A DNA stretch of 64,000 bases from Thamnidium elegans. Its lineage: Eukaryota; Mucoromycota; Mucoromycetes; Mucorales; Mucoraceae. The position numbers and the translations under genes are program-made. The notes under the pieces are model-generated. The model did no database searches, had not been told where the DNA came from, and was given only the letters and a program-made list of their open reading frames with translations. The stretch lies in contig JAIXMG010000004.1 in assembly GCA_025201345.1 (NCBI GenBank), positions 1,364,001 to 1,428,000 of the forward strand. The letters are read 5' to 3'. The stretch's first letter is position 1, and every line of letters begins with the position of its first letter. Below are positions 37,852 to 49,141 of this stretch, piece by piece.

Positions 37852-40800
37852 TTTTTATGTATATATATATGTGTAGTATGTACTGGAAACACTTTTTTTT
37901 TTTTTTACAAAGTTGACATGGTTTTTTCTGCTAGAAAAAATAATTCAAAATTGGATAAGCCACTACGGAAAAAAGTAAATCAGTCACCCTTTTGACACAT
38001 TTTGCATTATCGCTTTTTTTTTTTTTTTACTTGAAAAAACTAAGGTACTCTTACTTTCATTTTTGTAGCACGGTGTAATAATAATAATTTTTTTTTACAA
38101 GGAGATCGCAAAGCGACTCTGATGTTTATTAGTGAAATTTTGAAGTCACATTAGTGTAATAATAATAAAAAAAGACATGCAATATTTTCTGACATGAATA
38201 TGACGATTAACGTTTTTTTTTGTTTGCACAACGCATTTTTTAAAACTAGTTTATTTCATGTATATTATGTAAATAGGCTATGTATAATACTTGCAATAAA
38301 TATGTAACCATACAAAGTAACAATGAAAATCCTCATCTATTCCACGTTTATTATACATGCGTTAAGGTAATACCGTATGAAAAAAATAATATTTTACGCA
38401 TGATTTATCGGCTGCAGTTGAAATTCGTCCCGGCCGATTGTTCACCTTTTTGTTCTAGTTCTAAAAAGACAGCTCCCCCTTTTTTTTATAGAAAAAAAAA
38501 ACTGTTCATAAGGGGTTACTTTCTGCCCAAAAAGAAAAACTTTTTGCAGAAACTTTAAAAAGACTAAAATTCTGCCACTGTAAAAACTCGGGTAAATAAA
38601 GGGGGGAAGAAAAAATTCTATTCGTTTTATGTCCGGAACAAGCATAATTCGTATCCATTTTGACGTACCTAATTTAGCTCGCTATTGCCTTTTTTTTACT
38701 ATCCGTGACACGATCTGAATCTTTACTAGTTTTTTTTTAAAAAAAAATTATGGGTGCCGGGGTGAACATATAAAGAGGGTACCGATACTCAGAAAAAAAA
38801 AAGAAGGTGTTCCACAATTATTTGCTTTTTTTTCGTTATTGTTATTGTTATTAAAGTGTCAAGATTAAATGTTTAAGGAGAAAGAGAGAGAGAGAGAGGG
38901 GGGGGGGTTTATTATGCTACGGTTATATTAAAAAATAAAAAAAAGAGAGAGGGGTAAAGGTCTTTTATGGGATAAAGCGAGATGTGGGATCCGGTATACC
39001 CACTCCTACGGGGAGAAATGACGAAACACTTGCAAAAGGAAAGTATTATTCCTTATCCTAGTTACACTAAAATAATATAATTTTGATGAAACGATGATTT
39101 TTTTTAATATTCTCGAGTATCTATAACGCACACAAATAAATGCTATAATAATAAAAGGGATCAAACAATTTTAATTATATCAGTAGGTTCCATGATCCGC
39201 CGAGTAAAATATTTACTTGTTTTTTTGGCATTGATGCGCATACTTTGATCCGAATCTTTCTCTGCGTTGTTTCACAGAAAGTTACCTGTCATTTTTTTTT
39301 TTCCAGTAATATTATAAAAGCAATTCAACCTTAATTTGGTGTGTGAATAACAATCACCACAGATATAAAAATGGTAACACACTTCTCATGTAACTATATC
39401 AAGCCAATAAAACTACCTTTACATGTACACCTTTTTATTTTTATTTTTTTTACAAAAGTGTGGCAGTGCGCCTTAAATCCTTTTGCCTAGATCAACAGTA
39501 GTTTTTTTTTATATTCCACGAATTCCAGCAAAAAAAATGAGTTGCGATTACCCCTTATATAAAAAAAAGCCTGTTTTTTTTCGTACTCCTCCCCCATTTT
39601 TTTCTGCGCTTTTTTTTTATAAGAAAAAAAAGAACAAAAAGGTACGGGTCCAGAATATTCATTTTTTTTTAATAGAAAAAAAAAAATATATATAATATAT
39701 GCTAAAACTTTTTAAGAAGTGTGCTTCAAAAAGTGATCCGGTTTGGGGATAGTTTTAAGGTACGAATTAAATTTGTAAATGGAACCGACTAGGCAGCGCA
39801 CAAAGATTTCACAAGTGTGTGATACCATTCTTTTTAGCCGATATTCTACTTCAATTGATGTAACAATAAAAGACCATTGAACCTCTTACTTTTTTACTTT
39901 TTTTTTACGTAATTTTTTTAATCAAATCAGCTGCAGTAATGTAGGAGATCCAATAAATGTGTATACACTTTTTTTTTTTTTTTTTTTTAATAATCGGGAA
40001 TCATTGAGGTCAAGGCGCTTTTTCATGTTGTGCACCCCAACTCTATATTGTTTCTTACGTATATTTTTTTTGCTGTTGATGCCCAAGACAATGATAAAAA
40101 TCCCCCAAAAACGATCTTATCTCCGCCCAACAAAGTGTACCCTGTTCACCCGAAAAAAAAAGTGTAATACGAGGTCGGATAAAGAAAAAAATGCATTATT
40201 CAAAGAAATCTTTGTAAAATTTTGTTTCAAATGTTAAATATGCTTTTTTGTGCATTGTTTAGAACGTAACACTGTGATTGGGAAAAAAAAATTGTATAAT
40301 GGTGTCCCTTTTTTTTTTTTTTTTATTTAATAAAGTGGTTGTACCTTGGGGAATTATACAGAAAATCACAAGTCAAATGTACAACCAATTTATTGTATAG
40401 ACTGCACTGGTTTATTAAGGAAAACTCAGATTGAAAATAACTCTTTCAGGCACAATGACAGTACTTTGGATTTACTAATTTATATAAAACCAATTAGCAG
40501 AAAAAAATTTGAAGCACGGTGGATGATTTTATACTAGTTAGGACCTTTACCTAGCTAAACCTTCTACCGCGTGTTGAAAACGAAGCTTGGGGGGCCACTT
40601 TATGAAAAAGTATAGTATCTCTTTTTTTTTGATTGCCAGCAAAAAGGGACAATAAAAAAGCGGTTCCCCTGTTTGTTAGCTGAACGAACACAGTGTAACA
40701 AAAAAAAAATTGAGTTAAATTGGGTTTCTTTATTGGGAAATCTTGTACGTTATTATCTTCTGTTGTTTAAAAAATAACGGGTAACTTCATCATTTTGTTA

Positions 40801-40947
40801 ATGAAGAACACCGATTACAAATTTTGTATATAAAGGAGCTGAATTTCGCGTAATCCCCAATTTTTTTTTCTTTATACAAACTCATTTTCTATACTTTTTT
40901 TTTCTACCTTTCCTCCTTTTTTTTAAAAAAGAAAAACCAGATTAAAA
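37852..40947. other. 3.1-kb non-coding tract
   Basis: No gene or RNA recognised. Many T and A runs, a GA microsatellite followed by G9 at about 38885-38907. A TATATAAAG box at 40827-40835 lies about 115 bp before the ATG of the expansin-like gene and is followed by pyrimidine-rich leader. Much longer than most intergenic gaps in the left half of the window. Confidence 0.55.
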
Positions 40948-41796
40948 ATGCAACTCTCTAAATCTTGTATCTTTGTAGCTCTTTTAGCTGTTGTCAGTAA
41001 GGTTGCAGCAAAGAGCTGTGAATTATCTTATGAAGATGCCGAAATCAGAGCTTCCAGCACACACCTCAGAATTCGTGGTGATTCTTATGTATTCGACAAA
41101 AGTTGTAAGCCTGCCAGCGGTGACATTACAACCACCGTTTATCTCGAAACCAAGAAAAAGGTTTCATTCAAACACGGTAATACCGTTCATTCTGGTGATA
41201 AATGTACTATTACTGCTAAATGGTATAATGTTCCCAAGTCATACAACTCTGGTAAAAATACCCAAATTTATATTCCTTTCAAATCAATGAAGGAAATTAG
41301 GTGTAACAAGGACGGTTCTAAGCATTCTACCAAGAAGAGTAAGACTACCACCAAGAAGAAGACCACCACCAAGAGAAAGACCACTACCAAGAAGAAGACT
41401 ACCACCAAGAAGAAGACTACCACCAAGAAGAAGACCACCACCAAGAAGAAGACCACTACCAAGAAGAAGACTACCGCTGCTTCTTCTTCCGGTGGATACC
41501 AAGGCAAAGCTACCTTCTTTACTCCTAATCAAGGTGCCTGTGGTGATTGGAACGACAACAATGATTTGATTGCTGCTATCAGTGGTAGTCTCTACGGTTC
41601 TTTCAGCAAAAAGTCTTCTTACTGTGACAGAAAGGTCAGAGTAACCAACAAGGATAACGGCAAGAGTGTTACTGTCACTGTTAAGGATGGTTGCCCTAGT
41701 TGTGATAAGACTCATATCGATCTTTCTCCTGCTGCCTTTGGTCAAATTGGTGCTTTCGATAAGGGTATCCTTAAGGTTCAATGGAACTTCCTCTAA
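40948..41796 (+). CDS. Secreted expansin/RlpA-like (double-psi beta-barrel) protein
   Basis: Intronless, 282 residues. Signal peptide 1-21 (LAVVSKVAA/KSC). N-terminal region 22-125 has four or more Cys (KSCELSYEDAE, KSCKPASG, DKCTIT, IRCNKDG) and is not a family I recognise. A linker of about 48 residues is made of KKKTTT/TKKKT repeats. The C-terminal about 90 residues are a DPBB/barwin-like domain: GKATFFTPNQGACGDW, YCDRKVRVTNKDNGKSVTV, VKDGCPSCDKTHIDLSPAAF, ILKVQW. GxCG and the HIDLSPxAF motif are those of loosenin/expansin-like proteins, which act on the cell wall without hydrolysis or inhibit proteases. Single-exon structure stands out here. Confidence 0.88.
   Translation: MQLSKSCIFVALLAVVSKVAAKSCELSYEDAEIRASSTHLRIRGDSYVFDKSCKPASGDITTTVYLETKKKVSFKHGNTVHSGDKCTITAKWYNVPKSYNSGKNTQIYIPFKSMKEIRCNKDGSKHSTKKSKTTTKKKTTTKRKTTTKKKTTTKKKTTTKKKTTTKKKTTTKKKTTAASSSGGYQGKATFFTPNQGACGDWNDNNDLIAAISGSLYGSFSKKSSYCDRKVRVTNKDNGKSVTVTVKDGCPSCDKTHIDLSPAAFGQIGAFDKGILKVQWNFL
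41329..41475. repeat. 15-bp tandem repeat encoding KKTTT linker
   Basis: About nine copies of a 15-bp unit (ACCACCAAGAAGAAG with synonymous variants) within the expansin-like gene, giving a strongly basic, Thr-rich linker open to O-glycosylation. Confidence 0.88.
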
Positions 41797-43780
41797 ACAA
41801 CTGGACCTTTTTTTAAATAGTATTCATTCCTCTCATTTGTCTTTTGTAAAGTAAAAAAAAAAATAACTCGTTATATATATATGAGTTGACCTCATATTTT
41901 TAGACAGTATACATTCTCCATTCCCTATATCCCCCCCACCTTTTTTTTTCTTTTTGTCTTTTATTACCTCTCTTCCTATATTCATCCATTCGATTGTGAC
42001 CTTTTGTACGCACACTCTTACCTTTTAGTACATATAATACACATTTTTAAACTACTCCCCATTACTCTTTTTTTTTTTTTTTTTTCTTCCCCGCAAAATA
42101 TTATATATTCACGATTAGAGAAATATTATAATAATAAATAAAAAAAAAAATTGATAAAATACTTCTTGGTAATAATAATGACTGAAACCAATAAACTATT
42201 CACTTTGCGCTCCCAAATTGTCATGCTTAGTGTAGCCTTTTGTGACAAAAGAAAAAGAAAATCTAGCTAAATTTACCAATCATTTCTCCTTATTGGTACT
42301 ATTCAGTTACTAATAATAGTAGGTGCAATTGAAAATCTGGAACGATGAGAAAAGCCACGACTTCTGACGAGGCAAAAAAGTGGCTCAAATACACAACATA
42401 AATTTTCCATAGTTTCTTTTTATTTAATTGAACACTCAAAAAAAAAAAAAAATGATATTCGTACGTTTATTAAAAAAAAAAAAAAAACTAGTTTTGTGTA
42501 CATGAATAAAATACTACTTTTTTCTTTTGATCCCTTCAACAAGTATATTTTCCCGGTGTAGCACACAGTTAAAAATATAAAAGTAGCTGAGTCAAATGAA
42601 AGGTGTATATTCAGCGTGTGTATGTGTGTATGTTTATGCGGTGAAAAAAGTAAAATAAAAATTCAAGGTCCCCGTTTTATTCAAGAGGCTTTTTAAACTT
42701 TTTCTCAGTAAATGCACTTTATCAAAAATACGCGCACGATACCACACCACTCTAATTAAAGCATGTGAGGTCACAAGTGCCTGGGGGGGGGGGGCTCTGT
42801 TGCTTTCAAAGCATTAGTATAATACGTGAGAAAAATTATATGTTACCTTTTTCGCTTCATCTGTCAAATTTGTTAAATAAAAACGTGTTTGCTTTTTTTG
42901 GAAAAAAATAAATAAACCTGCTGACTTCTTTATTGTCAGAGCTTTTGTACCCGCCGGTTTTCAAAAATCATGCCAGCAGTAAGGGGGAAAAGAAAATTGA
43001 TTATATAAAAACACTTGAAAGAATGGTTATATATATATACATTAATAGCTTTTATATCTGATCCGACTCCAAAAGCTGTGTAGCCTTTATTTTATAAAAT
43101 GAAATAGAGTAAAAGAGGAATAGCGAGTTTCTGTATTTTGCAAATTAAACCCAATAGGATCCGCAATAATAGATCACGTTGAAGTACATTAACATTTGAT
43201 AATTTTACCTCCAGTACTCCTTCTCCTTTACTGATGCCGTAGAATTCAATATCAAAAAGTATATTTTATTATTGAAGACGCTCACTTTTTACCAGTGAAA
43301 AGGAATTATGTTTTTTTATTAGCGAACAAAATAAGTAAATAGGAGATATAGTAAGATTAAGGAAAAATAAATGTTGAAAAAAAAAGACAGAACAGGTATT
43401 TGTGAAACCATAATAACAACTTTATAAAATACAAACCTGTATATCTTTGCATGTTCTAAACGGAAAAATGGGAAGAAGTTTTCTCGCTTTGTATGTATGC
43501 ACTTGGCTTGAATTGTGCTTCCTTATGACTATAATAATTCATAATATAAAGTATTTGTACCGGTTATATATAAAGAACAAATGTATATTTCAGCCTAAAA
43601 TAGTGTATCCCATACCGTGTAAAAAATTAACGTAGTTCTTGCTGGTAGCATATATAAAAGTATCAAAAATTTGTTTCGCATAAATTGCATCAACGTTATT
43701 TAAATAGGCGCAAATATTAAGCATAAAAAAGTGCTGCATAAAAACCTTGATTGTCTTTTCTTTACCATTTTACAGTAACG

Positions 43781-43817
<37 letters not shown>

Positions 43818-45884
43818 AATCATTCACACCAAAAAAATATTCTTCTTCTCGCCTTGAATCTACTATCCGCTGCTTAGATAATATCGACTGCGTCTAAAGA
43901 CTGGTTACTTTAATACTAGAATGAACCCGGTAATTTATAAGCGTCATTAAAAAGTACATCTTTACATATATTAACTCTCAACAAAAAAAGATATTTTTAA
44001 ACGTACTCATTAACTACACGTCGGAATGCTGGATAAAGTTTTGATTTAATTGACCGGAATAAATCTTTTTTTTTTTTTTTTTTTTGATAGATGAAAATTG
44101 GCTTTCAAAATGCCGGGTAGAAAAAAAAAAAAGGGCCTGATCCCGCTCTAGAATTTACATCTATGGGGACAGATTGATGATCAGTGATAAGAGAGTACGT
44201 GAAAGCGATTATCATCTTAGTATTTGATGTTATACAGCGTACTACTCATAGTTAGAAACCTGCAGCATCCAATAAAGACAGCAGAAATAATTGCAACAAA
44301 GCATCTGATATGATGCAAATAAGCCACTACTCTTTTGTACTTCCCGAAAAAAAAATTTTTTTTTGTTCCATCAAAATACGTGTTTAGATGATGTAAAGTA
44401 TAGTAGTAGTTACGTCAAAGCACGCTACTACTACTCGCAAAAAAAAACACGCTTAATTAATTGTCATATATAACACGAAAGCTAATTTATCCATAATTAA
44501 AATAATAGTATAGTGTATAAATGCATTGCATCATGTAGAGTGTAGTTTTAATATGACTTTTTTAGATTATGACACATCTATTTTTACCTAGTTTTCATAT
44601 TCAAATAATTAAATTTCTTTTTTTCAAACAGAGAATCTCCTTTGGATTACGAACTATTCCTATCATCAACTAAAAAGTTAAACATAAAAAAAATTCTTTA
44701 CTATGATTTGCCAAGTGTAGCTTTCTTTGAATAAAATGTAAAAAAAAAAAAGGGGATCTCCGATATTAAAACCTTTTTTCATGTTTTAAGGTTATAAAGG
44801 GGGGTAAGAAATAAAGTTATATAGTATTGATTTTTACTTTATATAGAGTTATAAAAGTATATGTATTTGATACTTTTAAAGGTTAAAACCGAAAAAAAAG
44901 TTACAAGGATATAGTTCAAGGAATAGGTTGTTTCTAGGAATTACTATTACATAAAACTCTAATTTTTTGCTGTTGTTGTAAACTCAGTGAGAGTACGTCG
45001 CTATTAAAAAGAAAACACCAATCAATTGATATTGTTGATTTCCACCGAGTCAAAAAAAAAAAAAAAAAAAGATATATCAAACATGTCCAAATACGAAAAA
45101 GTCAATTGATGTGATGATGATGGTAAAAAAAAAAAAGACAACTTTAATAATATAATAATAATTGTAATATAGAAGAAGAATACCCTCATTAGTGAAAAAA
45201 CGAGTTATCATATTATTATTAAGACATATTATTAAAAAGACTTTTTTTTCTTTTTCTTTTTCTTGTTGATCTCATGTTGCCCTGATAAAATATATATAAT
45301 AAACCCTATTTTATAAGAGAAAGATAAAACAATCATATAAGTTAGTCAAGACGATATACATATAAAATATTACTATAGGTTTTTTTTAACACTTCTTTTT
45401 TTCTAATTTTTTTTTTGAGAGACACAATTTTCTTTTTTCACACACACTCTTTTCTTTTTCTTTTTCTTTTTAAAAAAAACAACCTATAAATACAAGAAAT
45501 CATAGTTAGTAATCTGTAAAATAAGAAGGAGATTTTTTTTTTAGCGAGAAGACCAATCTATAAAAAGAGCCATGAAAAAAAAAACATTTTTTCGACACTA
45601 ATAAGTCATGGGGTACACGCTTTTGTGTGGGTTTAGAAGAAGGTGAAAAAGATCACACTTCCTCAAGTTTGTATAGTAAAGTTTATCGCATTAGAGTATT
45701 GAAATATCAACACAGAAAAATTGATATAAAAAATATGAAAAGAGAATGGGGGAGAGGAAAAGGTGCAATAAAAAAATGGGGTGTTGTGTGTGTGGGTGGT
45801 GGTGGTGGTGGGGGGTTTTTTTGGTGTATATATATAGTGGGAAAAAAAAAGGGTTGTAAAAAAAAAGAGGGGGATCCATCATCT
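41797..45884. other. 4.1-kb non-coding tract
   Basis: No coding or RNA gene recognised between the expansin-like gene and the bZIP gene (3' to 3'). Contains a T31 run at 43783-43813, many other A/T runs, a G12-type run at about 42783-42794, and simple GT/GGT repeats near 45780-45811 at the 3' end of the bZIP gene. Confidence 0.5.
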
Positions 45885-46625
45885 TCAAATTGCTATTGTT
45901 GTTGTATTTGTTGTATTTGTTGTTGATTTGCTGTATCTTAATAATGCTTTGTGAGTATCGGCAAGTTGTCTTTCCAATTCTAAAATTCGAACTCTGCTTC
46001 TTTTTTCTTTAGCTTCAATGTTGGCACGTTCACTCTCAGCTACAGCAGCGCGTAACTTTAAACGTTCATTATCAGTTTCCAAATCTAGCACTCGTTTTTC
46101 TAAGCTGTCCATCTTCTGTGCCTTACGTTGACGAGATCTTCTAGCAGCATCGGTATTTCTTTGTCGTTTTAAAACTACCAAGTCTTGAGTATCATCTATC
46201 GATTCACTTCTTTCACGCTTGTTGTTATTGTTGTCATCGTTGTTATTATTATTAGTTGTAGTTGTATCTTGGTTATATTGAATGGATCCCAATAATGTGA
46301 GTGCCTTAATAAATGGTTGAAGATCAATTGAGGTCTTGGATATATCTTGAGGTAACATTTTGGGAGTTTCCATAGGAGAAAGAGGTTCGTATTTCATTAA
46401 TGGAGTAGAGAGGTCTAAAAGAGGGTCCATACGAGGAGTACATTCAGAAATTGGTGGAGAAGCCATCATCATTAGACCCGGAGTAAGAGCAGGAGAGAGC
46501 ATATCAAAGGGTTTATTATCAACAGCACTTGGTAATAATATTCCCGATTGACGGAGATCACTTTCTAACCAATCATCCAAAGAATCAAGGTTAATAAGGT
46601 CATTGTTGTTAATTATAGAAGTCAT
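45885..46625 (-). CDS. GCN4/CPC1-type bZIP transcription factor
   Basis: Intronless, 246 residues. The C-terminal bZIP is LKRQRNTDAARRSRQRKAQK (basic region with the N-x7-R core NTDAARRSR as in Gcn4) followed by the zipper MDSLEKRVLDLETDNERLKL and RAAVAE..., with heptad leucines. The N-terminal half is acidic/hydrophobic (LDSLDDWLESD) with Ser/Thr-Pro sites (LSPALTPG, LSPMETP), fitting an activation domain. An Asn/Asp homopolymer region precedes the basic region. Gcn4 family members activate amino-acid biosynthesis genes on starvation. A TATA-like TATAAATA lies at 46705-46712, about 80 bp upstream of the start; no upstream ATG occurs in the proximal 230 bp. Confidence 0.9.
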   Translation of the reverse strand: MTSIINNNDLINLDSLDDWLESDLRQSGILLPSAVDNKPFDMLSPALTPGLMMMASPPISECTPRMDPLLDLSTPLMKYEPLSPMETPKMLPQDISKTSIDLQPFIKALTLLGSIQYNQDTTTTNNNNNDDNNNNKRERSESIDDTQDLVVLKRQRNTDAARRSRQRKAQKMDSLEKRVLDLETDNERLKLRAAVAESERANIEAKEKRSRVRILELERQLADTHKALLRYSKSTTNTTNTTTIAI

Positions 46626-49141
46626 TTTTTATGTATAAGAATTATGTGTGTGTGTATGAGGTAAATATGTAAAAGAAGAAGAAACTATTGAAATACTTTT
46701 TTTATATTTATACTGTTTGCGTTTAAGTGGCGATGTAAAAATTATGAGACTGCAGTTTCCCCTTGTCAGATTTTTTTAATTTTTTTTCACTTTTAATACG
46801 ATTGGCTCGATAAGTAAAATGTTTAGTTCAGTAACCGCTCCGAGTTCTTTGGTGTTACATTACAGGATCTGTTATAACCCATACCTACATTTTTCTAACA
46901 AGCGATCACTTTGAATGAAAGCCAGCAAATAGCAAATGTGGGGGGATTAGTAGTAGGTTTTACCTTTTCTCAACTCACCAATACAATGTCCAGACAAAAT
47001 AAACCCCTACCTACCTATGTGATAGATAGCCCAGAGCAAAAAATGTCCTTTTGGTTGCACCTTGTACAACTGAATATAGCTGTATATATATAAATATATA
47101 TATATTTTTTTTAAAAAAAAGCCATAAACATGTCAAAAGCGAAAAAAAAAAGTTGCTTAGCTAAACCGATAGTAAATAAGGTACGATTCAAGATTTTTAA
47201 CAAAGATAGCGGCATTCATAGCATGCGTAGTTCTATATACCTTTCTATTACATAACGGAGTAAGGCCAAGCTTTTGTACTTTTTTAAATGTTTGTTCGTA
47301 AGAATTTCGAAAAGAGTTACGCCAAGTGCCACAAATGCTAGGTACTAACTAACTTTTTTAAAAGAAAAAACTGATGAATAAGATATACACAACTCCTCCC
47401 TTTTAGTGGTATTTTGCTTTTCATCATTATATATATATATATTATCAGCGGCACTAAATTATATCCATTTTCTTAAATTTCTATGATAGATGTTTTCGGA
47501 AATCCGCAATTTTATAATAGGTAAACCAAGGGTTGCTGTCATTGGTTCCACAAAAACGTTAGTCATTTTGTGTATCATCGCAAAAAAAAAAAATTTTTTT
47601 CCTTTCAATTTGATCATAATAAAATGAAAATTTGTAGTAATACATGCTTCTTGAAAAAAAAAAAGGACCCTTGTGGAAGTTTAACAAAGCTAAAATTTTA
47701 GGTTTATCTCATTATTATATCTCTTTAACACCGATAGAAACTAATTATAATAAAATGATTCTTTTCCGATTTGTTTGCCGATTCAGTTACAGGTGTTCCC
47801 TCTCTTCACATGCGATGCTCACATAAACCATACGTACGAAACCATTTAGAAGGATCCCAGGACCTTTTTGTTTTGAGTCCAGATATTTTTATTGTTCTGC
47901 GCCCATTTTTGGCTCTAAAAAGTGCAGTATTTTTCTTTCTAATTATAGCTTATTTTTCCCCATCTTTTTAATTTGTAGCAAGGGTTAAAAAAAAAAAAAA
48001 AAGTGTTTTTTACTGTGAGCTTTTTTTTTATACCAAAATAAATGGGTTAAAGTTTAGGAACTCGGCTTATTGAAATGTCAGTTACCAGAATAAAGTTAGT
48101 TGTGGCACAGCAATTTTTTTTTATATGGCTATATGCACATATTAGGCATTTTAATCTATTCTTTACTATCCTAATAATCATGAAAACGGGAGAACCTATA
48201 TTTAAGTGCCTCCACGCAAGTTTCATAAAACTTTTCTTTCTCAGAACTATTGTAGCTACTTTCCTGCAACTAGTAAAAAAAAAAAAAAAAAAGAAGAAAA
48301 AAAAAACCCTATTTTAACCAAAACCTTTTTATGTTATGAGCAACTTCTAATAATTAGTATCACCTTCTTTCATTGTTTTAATATATAATATATAATCAAT
48401 TATTAATCAACAACGAAAAGATAGACATAACCTTTTACTGCTGCGAAATATAAACCAAGTAAACTCTTTATTAAAGAAACCATTGGTGGACCTCTCACTT
48501 TAAAAATTGTTATAATAAAGTCAAGCATGATTATCCGTTGCGCTCATCGGTTTCTTCCCAAAGTAGTTACAAAATATCTGATAATCTATTTTCAAAAGCC
48601 TTCTATGGTTAAAATGCAATATATATTTTATCAAAAGTAAAAGTGATATACTACCACTACTCTGTATACTAAACTAATTATACCCTAACAGAAAAAATAC
48701 TGGTCATGCTTTCTAATTCTTGTTTAAAGAAGTGTATTATTATTTAAATACATGCTAACTACCGCGTTAATTTTATTGGATAACGAAGAAGCTTTCCTCA
48801 ACTGATAAACGTATCAGCAGACAATCACCAGTAAGTTACCCCAACATACATCTAATTAAAAAAAAAATACACCCAAATACACGTACTATAACCGCTACTA
48901 GCTAACTCTACAATAAATTAACTACATCCGCTGTAAAGATATGCATACACTTTTTTTTCCAACGTAATTTCATTTTTGGATTGATGAATAACCAGTAGTT
49001 TTAAGTGTAACCATCTTGGTACGATAAAACGTCATGTGAACAAAACATTCGCAAATCACTTTCCCTTTTTCTTTTTTTTTTTTCCTTTTCTTTTTCTTAC
49101 AACTCCCTTTTTTTCTTTTTTTAAAAAGAAAAAAGTTTACA
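46626..49141. other. 2.5-kb divergent intergenic region
   Basis: Separates the divergent bZIP and ABCG genes. Short ORFs only, none supported. AT-rich with A/T homopolymers; a pyrimidine-rich tract immediately precedes the ABCG start. Confidence 0.5.

Noticed and set aside
37852..40947. Short ORFs rich in Lys and Phe
   Set aside because: Products of A/T homopolymers; no conserved motif, no splice-consistent extension.
41268..41781. Long antisense ORFs opposite the expansin-like gene
   Set aside because: They mirror the 15-bp coding repeat (Val/Phe/Leu or Gly/Leu periodicity) and lack independent support.
44172..44320. TGATGATCAGTGA followed by CTGA downstream, looked like a C/D box snoRNA
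   Set aside because: C box lacks the purine at its first position, spacing to the D box is too long and no terminal stem is evident.
45627..45926. 99-residue ORF rich in Gly and Cys opposite the bZIP 3' end
   Set aside because: Made of simple GGT/GTT repeats and antisense to the Asn/Thr codons of the bZIP tail.
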